Shown here: positions 55,304 to 64,000 of the stretch, one piece after another
Numbering within the stretch: the stretch's first letter is position 1
Layout of the letters: each line of letters begins with the position of its first letter
Notes under the pieces: generated by a model
Databases searched by the model: none
Told to the model about the DNA's origin: nothing
Seen by the model: only the letters and a program-made list of their open reading frames with translations
Made by a program: the position numbers and the translations under genes
Source: Bacteroidota bacterium
GTDB lineage: Bacteria; Bacteroidota; Bacteroidia; Bacteroidales; ML635J-15
Direction: 5' to 3'
NCBI GenBank assembly: GCA_029558535.1
Contig: JAKQEK010000452.1
Coordinates: 62,001-126,000 of the forward strand
Length of the DNA stretch: 64,000 nucleotides

Positions 55304-55315
55304 TATTAACCCAAA

Positions 55316-56650
55316 ATGAAAAATTTAATTTATATTTTAATTCTTACATTTCTGGCAATTTTTAGTTCGTGTCGCAAGAGCCCGTATTATGTTGACGAAG
55401 TAATAACAATTACCGATAGTGGAACAGGAATAGGCACAGTAACTTTAAGTGCAGATAAAGAATATCTTATTGACGGGTTGGTTTTTGTTACTGATGGACA
55501 GACACTAACAATTGAACCGGGAACAGTTATTAGATTCAAACCCGGACAATCAGAAAATGCTTCAGCTCTTATTGTTTGCCGAGGTGGAAAAATAATTGCT
55601 GAAGGCACACCTGCAAAACCTATTATATTTACTGCCGAAAGTGACGATTTGGCGGGGTCAATCCCATTAGAAACAAACGGATTATGGGGTGGAATAATTA
55701 TTTTAGGAAATGCTCCCGTTAATGCCGAAAACGGAGAATCAAAAATTGAAGGTATAGCAGTCTATGATGAAAGAGCTGATTATGGGGGTACTGATATAAA
55801 CGATAATAGTGGAGTATTTTGTTATGTCTCAATACTTCATAGTGGAACCAGCTTGAGTGAAGGTAATGAAATAAATGGTTTAACACTTGGAGGAGTTGGA
55901 GTCGGAACAGAAATTCATCATGTCGAAGTTATTTCCAACAAAGATGATGGAATAGAATTTTTTGGTGGAACTGTAAATTGTAAATATATGATTTCTGCAT
56001 TTTGTGGTGATGACGCTTTTGATTTTGATGACGGATACAGCGGTTTTGGACAATATTGGCTTTCAATCCAGACCAATAATGCAGGTGATTTACTTAGTGA
56101 ACATGATGGTGGTTACAATAAATACACAAATTGCACAAAACCAGTTTTTTACAACGCAACATTCATTGGTCGTGGATTAACAGGAAATAAAGGAATTATT
56201 TCCTTCAGAAACGGCAGTGGAGGAATTTATAAAAATTCAGTATTTATAAATCAAGCCTGGGGTGTGAAAATTCAATATGACGGCTCTGATATGGACTCAT
56301 ACACAAAATTCAAAAATGGAAATTTACAATTCGAAAACAATATTTTCTTCTATTTGGGAATTTTTGATTACACCGGCATTATTAATCTAACAAGTGAGAC
56401 TCTTACAATTCCTCAAGAGTGCCAAGACGAAATTAACGATCATTTTGTTAACTTTGGAAACTGTATTAGTGACCCTGGAATTCTTATTGAATCAGATCAT
56501 ATAAATATATTACCAACAGGAGATATTTCATCAACTTTTTCAATTCCCGAAAACAACTGGTTTGACAATGCTCAATACAAGGGCGCATTTAATAACGTAA
56601 ACTGGGCAACAGGTTGGTCATACTTAAGTAAAACCGGATATCTTAGATAA
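55316..56650 (+). CDS. Lipoprotein with right-handed beta-helix-like repeats
   Basis: A 444-residue protein with lipobox (FLAIFSSCRK, Cys at about 19). The body is rich in short Gly/Asn strands typical of parallel beta-helix folds: QTLTIEPGTVIRF, KIIAEGTPAKPIIF, GIEFFGGTVNC, and DDAFDFDDGYSG. Related sequences are often annotated as T9SS or surface proteins, but no sorting domain is present; it should be outer-membrane-anchored by lipid. Its stop overlaps the start of the TtcA-like gene (TAATG), suggesting one transcript 54284-57468. Confidence 0.78.
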   Translation: MKNLIYILILTFLAIFSSCRKSPYYVDEVITITDSGTGIGTVTLSADKEYLIDGLVFVTDGQTLTIEPGTVIRFKPGQSENASALIVCRGGKIIAEGTPAKPIIFTAESDDLAGSIPLETNGLWGGIIILGNAPVNAENGESKIEGIAVYDERADYGGTDINDNSGVFCYVSILHSGTSLSEGNEINGLTLGGVGVGTEIHHVEVISNKDDGIEFFGGTVNCKYMISAFCGDDAFDFDDGYSGFGQYWLSIQTNNAGDLLSEHDGGYNKYTNCTKPVFYNATFIGRGLTGNKGIISFRNGSGGIYKNSVFINQAWGVKIQYDGSDMDSYTKFKNGNLQFENNIFFYLGIFDYTGIINLTSETLTIPQECQDEINDHFVNFGNCISDPGILIESDHINILPTGDISSTFSIPENNWFDNAQYKGAFNNVNWATGWSYLSKTGYLR

Positions 56651-57468
56651 TGAATACCAAAAAAAATAATCCAAAAACTGTCAAAATCAAGAAATTTGAG
56701 TCCAAAGTTTCTCAGGCGATAAAAAAATATAATCTGATAAACAATGGCGACCGAATAATGATCGGGATTTCGGGAGGAAAAGATTCTATGAGTCTTTTAG
56801 CAGCTCTGACTTCGAGAAAAAACTACACAAAAGAAAAATTCGAAATTATTGCCATTCATATTGAAATTGATAATGTACCTTATGAAATTGATAAAGATTT
56901 TATTGCAGATTTTTGCAAAAAAAATGATGTTAATTTCGTTGTCGAGAAAATCCATGTTGATTTCGAAAGAGAACCGGATAAATCAAAGTGTTTTGTTTGT
57001 TCATGGCATAGAAGAAAAAGACTGTTTGAATTAACAGCAGAACACAATTGCAACAAACTGGCACTTGGACATCATCTTGATGATGCAATTGAAACTTTAA
57101 TAATAAATATGTGTTATCACGGTAGTATTAGCTCTATGCCGGCAAGTCTTAAAATGTTTGACGGCAGAATAGAACTTATCAGACCTTTGATTTTATTAAC
57201 TAATAATGAAATAAAGAATTTTGCAAATCAAATGGAATTTCCAGGTGAAATACAAACTTGTCCATACGAAGATCAGACAAAACGCAATCAGGCTGCAGAA
57301 ATTATTATAGAGATGGAAAAACGTTTTAAACCTGCAAGAAAAGGAATTTTCAATGCCATGTCAAAAATACATAAAGAATATTTACCCGTAGAATCAGGCA
57401 AAAATCCTATAATTGAAGGTCTTAACTTGCCACATGATAAGCCAAAAACAAAAACCGAGATTAATTAA
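56650..57468 (+). CDS. TtcA-like PP-loop ATPase (tRNA 2-thiolation type)
   Basis: A 272-residue protein with PP-loop SGGKDSMSLL, a CxxC (CFVC) near the middle, LGHHLDDAIETLIINM, and a late Cys in QTCPYEDQTKR, the pattern of TtcA-type enzymes that use an iron-sulfur cluster to thiolate C32 of tRNAs. The cysteine set (CFVC plus CPY) matches the cluster ligand arrangement. Neighbouring genes give no support for role; substrate identity is by family only. Confidence 0.85.
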   Translation: MNTKKNNPKTVKIKKFESKVSQAIKKYNLINNGDRIMIGISGGKDSMSLLAALTSRKNYTKEKFEIIAIHIEIDNVPYEIDKDFIADFCKKNDVNFVVEKIHVDFEREPDKSKCFVCSWHRRKRLFELTAEHNCNKLALGHHLDDAIETLIINMCYHGSISSMPASLKMFDGRIELIRPLILLTNNEIKNFANQMEFPGEIQTCPYEDQTKRNQAAEIIIEMEKRFKPARKGIFNAMSKIHKEYLPVESGKNPIIEGLNLPHDKPKTKTEIN

Positions 57469-57487
57469 TTATCAACCAATCTTTAGT

Positions 57488-57518
57488 TTTGGTATTTTTA
57501 TCGTTTTTAATAACTTTG
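57488..57518 (+). promoter_or_regulatory. Bacteroidota-type promoter of the small lipoprotein/helicase operon
   Basis: TTTG (57488-57491), 19 bases, TAACTTTG (57511-57518): an exact match to the consensus. It is 19 bases before the lipoprotein ATG at 57538. Confidence 0.7.
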
Positions 57519-57537
57519 ACAAGTTAAATATAATTAT

Positions 57538-57840
57538 ATGAAAACTGTTCTTATTTCTTTTCTTTTTGTTTCTTTTATCCTGCTTAGTTATTCATGCCGA
57601 ATAAAAGACAATTGCGAACTTCAACATACCGGAAGCATTTATGTTACAAACAATACTGGGAATGATATTGAAGTTTATGTAGATAATTCTAAAGTATTTA
57701 GTTTGCTGGATGGCGAAACAAAAAGTACTGATAAACCCGTTGGCAATTATACAGTCAAGTGTCTCGCCTACCCCGAGGAGTGGACTTATGAAGCAGTTGT
57801 AACAGAATGCGATTCATACGAAATTACTGTTCCCGAATAA
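57538..57840 (+). CDS. Small lipoprotein
   Basis: A 100-residue protein with a signal peptide and lipobox (LLSYSCRI, Cys at about 20). The mature part is a short beta-rich domain (GSIYVTNNTGNDIEVYVDN) with four more cysteines-or-so spaced along it. No family recognised. The helicase gene starts 1 base after its stop, so they share the promoter at 57488-57518; the reason for the pairing is not evident. Confidence 0.75.
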   Translation: MKTVLISFLFVSFILLSYSCRIKDNCELQHTGSIYVTNNTGNDIEVYVDNSKVFSLLDGETKSTDKPVGNYTVKCLAYPEEWTYEAVVTECDSYEITVPE

Positions 57841-57841
57841 T

Positions 57842-60800
57842 ATGGGTAAACTCTTGGTATATTCTGCCTCGGCAGGTTCGGGAAAAACTCACAATATTGC
57901 TAAACAGTATGTGCTAATGCTGTTTTCAAAACCCAAAGCCTGGCGTAATATTCTTGCTGTAACATTTACAAATAAAGCCTGCGAAGAAATGAAAAGCAGG
58001 ATTGTTGAAGAACTCGCTGAAATTGTAAATGACAACAATGGTAATAGATTAGCTGAAATTGCTACTTATACAGGACTATCTAATGAAATGGTTAAAATTA
58101 GAGCATCACAGATTTTTACCGAAATGCTACACGATTATTCATTTTTTTCGGTTTCTACAATAGATAGTTTTTTTCAGAAAATTGTAAGAAATTTTACTCG
58201 TGAAACAGGCATTCAATATAATTACGAAATAGAACTCGATACCGAAAATGTAATAAACAATACTGTTGATATTCTTCTTGATGAAAGCAATTCTAATCCC
58301 GAGCTAAAAAAAGACATCATTTCTCTTGTTGATCAAAAAATGGAAAACCTCGCTAAATGGGATTTCCGAAAAGACCTGAAAACTTTCCTAAAAAAAGTTA
58401 TTGATTCGGATTATAGAGTTTATGAAAAATATTATTTCGATTTTTTCGCAGATAAAACCAAGATTTCAAAATTCCAATCAACACTTTTCACAATAAAGCA
58501 AGACTTTCAGAACGAAACAAAACAGTATTGCGAGGACATAAACTGTATATTAAAAAAATATAAGCTTAATGCTGATGATTTTAACAGAAAATCATCATCA
58601 ATAGTCAACAGACTTTTAAAAACTTATCAAAAAGCATCTGAAAATACTGATTTTAATATTGATGATCACTTTACAAATATTGATGTACAGGAAAAATGGT
58701 TAACTAAAACTCAAATTTCAACCGAACCATATTTGTCGGCAACAAATGAATTAATGAGTATTGCTAATCGGATGAAACAGTATTTTGAATCGAAGTATCC
58801 TGAATATATTACAGCCACTATTATTAATAAACATTTTTATTATGCTGCAATTATTAATTCAGGTTTAAAAACACTGCATCAATATTTAAATGAAGAAGGT
58901 AAATTCCTAATCTCAGAAATTCCCGTTTTCCTTTCCGAAATTGCTACAAATAATTCGTCGTCCTTTATTTACGAAAAAACCGGAAGTTTTTATGAAAACT
59001 TTTTAATTGATGAATTTCAGGACACCAGTACAATTCAATGGAAATCTTTTTATCCGTTATTAAACGAAAGTCTTTCTACAGGAACAGAAAATGACATTAA
59101 TGTTTTAGTAGGTGATGTAAAACAATCTATATATGCCTGGCGTGGTGGTGACTGGCGTTTACTGGCTTACAACGTCCAAGAGGAATTTAACAATTTTTAT
59201 GAGAAAATAAATCTAATTGAAAATTGGAGAAGCGGAGAAACAATAGTAAATTTCAATAATCACTTTTTTAGTTTCGCCTCAAATGTATTAGCTGATTTAA
59301 TTAGTTCAACATATCCAAAGCATATATTACCATTAACTGCTGACTTATTAAAAACATCTATTTACAATAATATTCAACAAAAACACAAAAAAGATTTTAA
59401 ATCATACGTTAACGTAGCTGTATTTGACAAACCGAAAAAAGATTTTTCTGAAATAAATACAGTAGATCTTACTATAAAACGTATGATAAAACAAATTGAG
59501 CATCTTCAGGAAATGAATTACAAACCCGGCGATATTATGATTCTTGTTAGAAGAAATATAGATGGATCAAATATAGCGAAACAAATTATCCAGTATTCTC
59601 AGTCAGAAGAAGCAAAACCCGGAATTATTTACGATGTTATTTCTTCAGATGCTTTGTTTGTATCTGCAAACAAGGCTGTTCGACTAATAATCTCCTGCCT
59701 GAGATATTTTGCCGACAAAAACAATAAACTAGCTTTTTGCGAAGCTGCATATATCTACTACTTGCAAACTAAATTACATAACGAAGAAGAAATAATTTTT
59801 AGCAAGGATGAGTTTCTTACAGAGCTGGAAAACATTATCGAGCCAATTGATAATACTAACGAACATAAATTACTGCACGAACTGGTTGATTTAATAATTT
59901 CACTGTTGAAACTAAACAAAATCGATGAAAATATTCCATTTTTAAACTCATTTAGGGATATCATACATGATTACAGTATGAAAAACCCTTCTGAAATAAA
60001 CAATTTTCTTGAATATTGGGACGAAACCGGAGTAACTTTAAATCTCAAAATACCAGAAAAACAAAACGCGATTAATATAATTAGCATTCATAAAGCAAAA
60101 GGGCTTGCTGCCGATTTTGTTTTTATTCCTTTCTGTAATTGGGATTTAAGTCGTTCCAGCGATATTATCTGGGCAAGTTCTGAAAGAGCCCCGTTCAATA
60201 TATTACCAGTGTGGCCAGTAAATTTCGATAAAAGACTTGCAAATAGTTTATTCAGTAATAATTATTATATTCATAAATTTCAACAAAATGTTGAGGCTTT
60301 TAATATGATGTATGTTGCCTTCACTCGTGCACGCAAAGGATTGTTTATTTCGGCAACAGATAAAACAGATGAAAAGTTTAACTCAACATATTCAATTCTT
60401 AAATATGTAATAAATAATCCCCAATTCCAAAAAGAGATTAACACTGAGATTAATAGTAACACCGAATTTGGATTTACTGAATATACATGCGGCGAAATAG
60501 AAGAAACTCAAAGAACAAACGAAAATAATAAATATTTTAACTCATATCCTGTTTATTTGAGTAACAAACAAATCAAGATAAAATCTTATTTTGATAGAGA
60601 TAAAGTTGATGTTTCATCACAATCATCAATACATAAAGGAATAGTTTATCATAAAATTTTTGAAAACATCGAAACTATCAATGATATTGATGATGCAGTT
60701 AATAAATTATTCATTTCAGGTCAAATCCAACAAAAAGAAATAAATGATCTATCAAACGAAATAAAAAATATTATTTCATCTGATTATATAAAATCATGGT

Positions 60801-61084
60801 TTAATGGAACATATAAAGTTATTAATGAAGCTGAAATTATTACAAAAAGCCAAAACACAAGAAGACCTGACAGAATAATGTTTTCAAGCAATGAAACTAT
60901 TGTTGTGGATTACAAATTCGGATTCGAGGAAAACAAAAAACATATCCGTCAAACAAAAGAATATGCAAGCCTGTTAGATAAAATGGGATATAAAAATATA
61001 AAGACTTATATTTGGTATGTTCTTTCAAATTATCTAGTAAGAGTTTTAATTGATTCGGACAAAACAGAGAAAATAGATTTATAA
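57842..61084 (+). CDS. AddA-like helicase-nuclease (UvrD/RecB superfamily)
   Basis: A 1,080-residue double-strand break repair enzyme of the AddAB/RecBCD type. Superfamily 1 helicase motifs: SAGSGKTHNIA (P-loop, about 8), VTFTNKACEEM, FLIDEFQDTS (Walker B, about 388), GDVKQSIYAWRGGD, ENWRSGETI, SIHKAKGLAADFVF (about 748) and MYVAFTRARKGL. The C-terminal part (about 1000-1075) has the PD-(D/E)XK-type nuclease motif: PDRIMF and VVDYKFG. An AddB partner is not visible in the window. The last base overlaps the ATG of the following methyltransferase gene (TAATG). Confidence 0.88.
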   Translation: MGKLLVYSASAGSGKTHNIAKQYVLMLFSKPKAWRNILAVTFTNKACEEMKSRIVEELAEIVNDNNGNRLAEIATYTGLSNEMVKIRASQIFTEMLHDYSFFSVSTIDSFFQKIVRNFTRETGIQYNYEIELDTENVINNTVDILLDESNSNPELKKDIISLVDQKMENLAKWDFRKDLKTFLKKVIDSDYRVYEKYYFDFFADKTKISKFQSTLFTIKQDFQNETKQYCEDINCILKKYKLNADDFNRKSSSIVNRLLKTYQKASENTDFNIDDHFTNIDVQEKWLTKTQISTEPYLSATNELMSIANRMKQYFESKYPEYITATIINKHFYYAAIINSGLKTLHQYLNEEGKFLISEIPVFLSEIATNNSSSFIYEKTGSFYENFLIDEFQDTSTIQWKSFYPLLNESLSTGTENDINVLVGDVKQSIYAWRGGDWRLLAYNVQEEFNNFYEKINLIENWRSGETIVNFNNHFFSFASNVLADLISSTYPKHILPLTADLLKTSIYNNIQQKHKKDFKSYVNVAVFDKPKKDFSEINTVDLTIKRMIKQIEHLQEMNYKPGDIMILVRRNIDGSNIAKQIIQYSQSEEAKPGIIYDVISSDALFVSANKAVRLIISCLRYFADKNNKLAFCEAAYIYYLQTKLHNEEEIIFSKDEFLTELENIIEPIDNTNEHKLLHELVDLIISLLKLNKIDENIPFLNSFRDIIHDYSMKNPSEINNFLEYWDETGVTLNLKIPEKQNAINIISIHKAKGLAADFVFIPFCNWDLSRSSDIIWASSERAPFNILPVWPVNFDKRLANSLFSNNYYIHKFQQNVEAFNMMYVAFTRARKGLFISATDKTDEKFNSTYSILKYVINNPQFQKEINTEINSNTEFGFTEYTCGEIEETQRTNENNKYFNSYPVYLSNKQIKIKSYFDRDKVDVSSQSSIHKGIVYHKIFENIETINDIDDAVNKLFISGQIQQKEINDLSNEIKNIISSDYIKSWFNGTYKVINEAEIITKSQNTRRPDRIMFSSNETIVVDYKFGFEENKKHIRQTKEYASLLDKMGYKNIKTYIWYVLSNYLVRVLIDSDKTEKIDL

Positions 61085-61845
61085 TGAGAAAGCTAATAAG
61101 ATTTTTTGTCAGACATATTCCCAGACCAATACTGATAAGGTTTTCAAAATTATTCTCGTTTTTGGTCAGACCATTCTACTTCGGAAACAAAGTTGAATGT
61201 CCTGTTTGTGGTCATAAGTTTCGTAAAATGTTACCTTATGGTAATAAAGCCGGAGAAAACCGCCTCTGCCCCGTTTGCCTTTCGCTCGAAAGACATCGGC
61301 TAATGTGGTTATACCTAACTGAATATTCTGATTTTTTTAAGAACAATTATAAAGTCCTTCACATTGCTCCTGAACAACCTTTTCTTAAAAGATTTAAAAC
61401 TGCAAAGAATCTTGATTACACAACTGCAGATATAGTCTCTCCTATCGCAGACCTCCATTTTGACATCATGCAAATTCCTCTCCATGACAATACATACGAT
61501 TGGGTCATTTGTAATCATGTGCTCGAACATGTTGAGAATGATATTGATGCAATGAAAGAAATTTTAAGAATCTTAAAACCAGGTGGCAAAGCAATTTTAC
61601 AGGTGCCAATTAATTATTCATACAGCGAAACACACGAGGACAAAAGCATAACAACAGATAAACAACGCGAAGAAATTTATGGACAATACGATCATGTTAG
61701 GTGGCATGGCTTGGATTATCCTAAAAGATTAGAAACTGCAGGCTTTGTTGTTAATAATTTTGACATTACAGACTATTTATCAATTGAATTAATTGAGAGA
61801 TTTAGATTGGATAAACAGGAAATTCTATATATTGCAAATAAATAA
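61084..61845 (+). CDS. SAM-dependent methyltransferase with zinc-ribbon-like N-terminus
   Basis: A 253-residue protein. Near residue 40 is a CPVCGHKF, and near 62 CPVCLSLER, a possible zinc-binding pair. The rest is a methyltransferase_11-like core: VLHIAPEQPFLKRF (motif I region), DWVICNHVLEHVEND and RILKPGGKAILQVP. The canonical glycine-rich loop is not typical, so catalytic competence is less certain. It starts on the last base of the helicase stop, so it is in the same transcript. Substrate unknown; such proteins are common in surface-polysaccharide or SAM-dependent pathways. Confidence 0.8.
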   Translation: MRKLIRFFVRHIPRPILIRFSKLFSFLVRPFYFGNKVECPVCGHKFRKMLPYGNKAGENRLCPVCLSLERHRLMWLYLTEYSDFFKNNYKVLHIAPEQPFLKRFKTAKNLDYTTADIVSPIADLHFDIMQIPLHDNTYDWVICNHVLEHVENDIDAMKEILRILKPGGKAILQVPINYSYSETHEDKSITTDKQREEIYGQYDHVRWHGLDYPKRLETAGFVVNNFDITDYLSIELIERFRLDKQEILYIANK

Positions 61846-61856
61846 TTTATAAGAAC

Positions 61857-62327
61857 ATGTATAAAAGCAGTAAAACCTATGTATATTTCTACAAATATGG
61901 CGGGATAATACCGGCAATATTATCTTTTATTGTTTGGCTTCAAGCATTATTTTTTGACCCTAATATTTCCGCTGAAGACCCTGGAGATATTTCATTTTAT
62001 TTCTTTACAATAATGATATTCTCTGTAATTGCCATTTCGTTATTCGTGTGGATAAAAATAGGTTTGAAACTCTGTTATGTTGAAATGAATGATGAATCAA
62101 TTACTCTATTTAAATCTAACAAAACAATAACTTATAAATGGGATCAAATCGAATATATAAAAAAAATAATATTCACAATTCCCGTTTCTTACAAATTCAA
62201 AATCCGTGGTAACGAAGACTTTTTTATTACTTGTTCCACCCCTTTACTTCCGGCTCCATTTCATATTCCTGACTCAACCCCATTTGGAAACTTCATTAAA
62301 ATAAAAAAGAAGCAAAATAATATTTAA
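61857..62327 (+). CDS. Hypothetical membrane protein
   Basis: A 156-residue protein with two hydrophobic segments (about 15-35 and 50-70) and a C-terminal soluble part (about 75-150) with YKWDQIEYIKKI, resembling the PH-like domains of small bacterial membrane proteins. No family is recognised with confidence. It follows the methyltransferase by 11 bases. Confidence 0.65.
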   Translation: MYKSSKTYVYFYKYGGIIPAILSFIVWLQALFFDPNISAEDPGDISFYFFTIMIFSVIAISLFVWIKIGLKLCYVEMNDESITLFKSNKTITYKWDQIEYIKKIIFTIPVSYKFKIRGNEDFFITCSTPLLPAPFHIPDSTPFGNFIKIKKKQNNI

Positions 62328-62376
62328 ACAAAATATTATTTATTTTTACAATCAAAACCTTAAAACCATTAATGTC

Positions 62377-64000
62377 ATGAGAAAATCATTGCTTCTTTGT
62401 GGAATTTTATTTGTATCTCAATTTCTTTTTTGTCAAATACAAACCTTGCAGCGTATTGGTCAGACTCCGGGAGGTGCAGGTTTTCACACTAATTGGGATA
62501 GTAATACAAATCGTTTAATAATTGGATGTGGAACAAGCATTTGGATATACGATTTTTCGAATCCTGAAAATCCTAAAATTGTTGCAAAACGTCCACTAAC
62601 GAGTATTGTAAATGAAACAGAAGTTTATGGGGATATTCTGTTTGCCGCAGCCACACACGACGGAGTTTATGCACTGGATTTTAATTCTCCCGATTTAGAT
62701 ATAGTGCACCACTACAACATGCAAGAAATGGGCGACTCCGCTGCTTACGATATGTGGAGGAAAGATGATACACTGTATATTGCTGATCATAATGTAATAC
62801 GAACACTAAAATATAGTAATGAAACAGGTTTTGCTTTAGTAAATAAATTTGGAGGCCCTAAAGCAATTTGTGTTAGCCGTAGAGGTGATTACATTGCGGT
62901 TGGGAGTAAAATAAATTTTTTAGATGAAGGAAATATAAAAATTTTTGCTACACATGATGTCAGCACTCCTATAGCCACCTGGACGAGCAGTTTGATTAAT
63001 TGGGTGCAGGATCTGCAGTTTGCAGACCTTAATGATAACATTTTATATATCTGTGGAGGTCCTGAAAATACTCTATTTACAGAATCTAATTTCTTTGCAC
63101 TCAATTTTGATGAAACGAACCTTGTTCCTGTTGACACTTTTGAATTGACAGGCGGAGTATTGGGATTAGCTCAACTCAATATAATTAACATGGACTCAAG
63201 AAATGATACTTTATTTGTTGTTACTACAGCAGCTTATAATATAAACACATTTCCACTGGCATACATGCCAATTATTGATGCAACAGCTCTTCCGGCAGAT
63301 ACCATGAAACAGATTAGTTATGTAATCCCAGGCTTATGGCATTTTGATGCAGCTCTTATGCACGGAACTCCATATTTAGCCATCTCTTCTGAATGGCTTG
63401 GAGTACTTGTTAGTGACGTGTCTGAACTTGCCCCGGATGATACTTTGTGTATGCTTGGTACCGGTGGCTGGTGTGTTAATAACAGAATCTTTGATAATAA
63501 ACTCTTTGCCTGTAATGAAGGCTGGGGACTTGTAGTTTATGACATTGACAGCTTACTTTACTCAAACGGTTTTAATACTGATTCTTACTTAATGCATAAC
63601 CACAATTTAAATGAACATTACTTCTCAAGTGATGTTGAAATATTGAATGATTCAATAATGATTCCAAATTCGACTAAGGTTTATAATCTAAATCCTTGGT
63701 ATGAAGGAGACGAACCCGAATTATTATATTCATTGAATGTTTCATTCGCAGTAAGCCTACGAAAAATCATTACGGAGGATAATCAACTTTTAATTATTGG
63801 GCGAGATAACCTGCTTGGTGATAAATGGATAGAAATCCGAAATCCTTTTGATAACCAAAATAATTTTCCCGTATTATTTATAGACTCTACTTTTAATGAT
63901 CCAAAAGGCATTACTGTTTCAGGAGATACTGTTTACTATGGTAAAAAAATTGGCGATGACCGTTATTTATTAGCCGGGAAATTTATTAATGACGAATTTG
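62377..64000 (+). CDS. Secreted beta-propeller-like protein (3' end beyond the window)
   Basis: The frame is open from the ATG at 62377 to the end, 541 codons, and continues outside. The N-terminal signal peptide (LLLCGILFVSQFLFCQ) is followed by repeats of about 40 residues with LVIVD-type strands (IWIYDFSNPENPKIVA, GVYALDFNSPD, WGLVVYDIDSL), suggesting a beta-propeller. Probably exported; T9SS sorting is likely but its C-terminal domain would be out of view. No catalytic motif was seen. Confidence 0.8.
   Translation, partial: MRKSLLLCGILFVSQFLFCQIQTLQRIGQTPGGAGFHTNWDSNTNRLIIGCGTSIWIYDFSNPENPKIVAKRPLTSIVNETEVYGDILFAAATHDGVYALDFNSPDLDIVHHYNMQEMGDSAAYDMWRKDDTLYIADHNVIRTLKYSNETGFALVNKFGGPKAICVSRRGDYIAVGSKINFLDEGNIKIFATHDVSTPIATWTSSLINWVQDLQFADLNDNILYICGGPENTLFTESNFFALNFDETNLVPVDTFELTGGVLGLAQLNIINMDSRNDTLFVVTTAAYNINTFPLAYMPIIDATALPADTMKQISYVIPGLWHFDAALMHGTPYLAISSEWLGVLVSDVSELAPDDTLCMLGTGGWCVNNRIFDNKLFACNEGWGLVVYDIDSLLYSNGFNTDSYLMHNHNLNEHYFSSDVEILNDSIMIPNSTKVYNLNPWYEGDEPELLYSLNVSFAVSLRKIITEDNQLLIIGRDNLLGDKWIEIRNPFDNQNNFPVLFIDSTFNDPKGITVSGDTVYYGKKIGDDRYLLAGKFINDEF

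Noticed and set aside
1-64000. CRISPR arrays, prophage, insertion sequences and integrases
   Set aside because: No short direct-repeat/spacer array and no transposase, integrase or phage structural gene was seen on either strand. The only tandem repeats are the 110-bp set and the in-gene repeats.

Overview
The window looks like a chromosomal piece of a strictly anaerobic, AT-rich member of the Bacteroidota (Bacteroidales/Marinilabiliales-like). Signs of this are type IX secretion C-terminal sorting domains on large secreted proteins, Bacteroidota-type promoters (TTTG, about 19 bases, TAnnTTTG), many short lipoproteins, DcaP-type and other beta-barrel porins, and scarce Shine-Dalgarno sequences. 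The species cannot be named from the sequence.

Bases 1-17,900 are an [FeFe]-hydrogenase island. It opens with the H-cluster maturases hydG (partial), hydF and hydE on the plus strand. A long minus-strand block follows: a NarL-type regulator with its Cache-PAS histidine kinase, a second two-component set (receiver-kinase hybrid, lone receiver, Cache kinase), a trimeric hydrogenase hydC-hydB-hydA, an atypical receiver, and a second hydrogenase made of HydA2 and a fused NuoE-NuoF flavoprotein.

Bases 17,960-27,160 are a selenium locus. It holds tRNA-Sec (anticodon TCA) with its own promoter, then selA-selB, a class V aminotransferase (cysteine desulfurase/selenocysteine lyase type), yedF, a DUF3343 protein and selD in a tight run. 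After a 350-base gap come a double-cubane-cluster reductase-like protein and its ATPase activase.

Bases 27,160-34,250 are the formate module that explains the selenium genes. The catalytic subunit fdhA has an in-frame UGA (Sec357) followed by a clear SECIS hairpin, so it reads as one 902-residue selenoprotein rather than two broken genes. Next are a fused NuoE-NuoF subunit, an FNT formate channel and a MobB-MobA fusion for molybdopterin cofactor maturation. The two hydrogenases and the formate dehydrogenase all use NuoF-type NAD(P)H modules, so the first half of the window can plausibly interconvert NADH (with ferredoxin in the trimeric case), H2 and formate.

Bases 34,260-64,000 are more ordinary: porins, T9SS-secreted proteins (one of 2,348 residues with internal repeats), LemA, a HAD phosphatase, lipoproteins, an M28 peptidase, MgtE, RsmA, two UPF0104-type membrane proteins, a TtcA-like ATPase, an AddA-like helicase-nuclease and a methyltransferase. 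A set of three 110-bp tandem repeats with an inverted-repeat core lies at 40,705-41,020. The last gene runs off the window's end.
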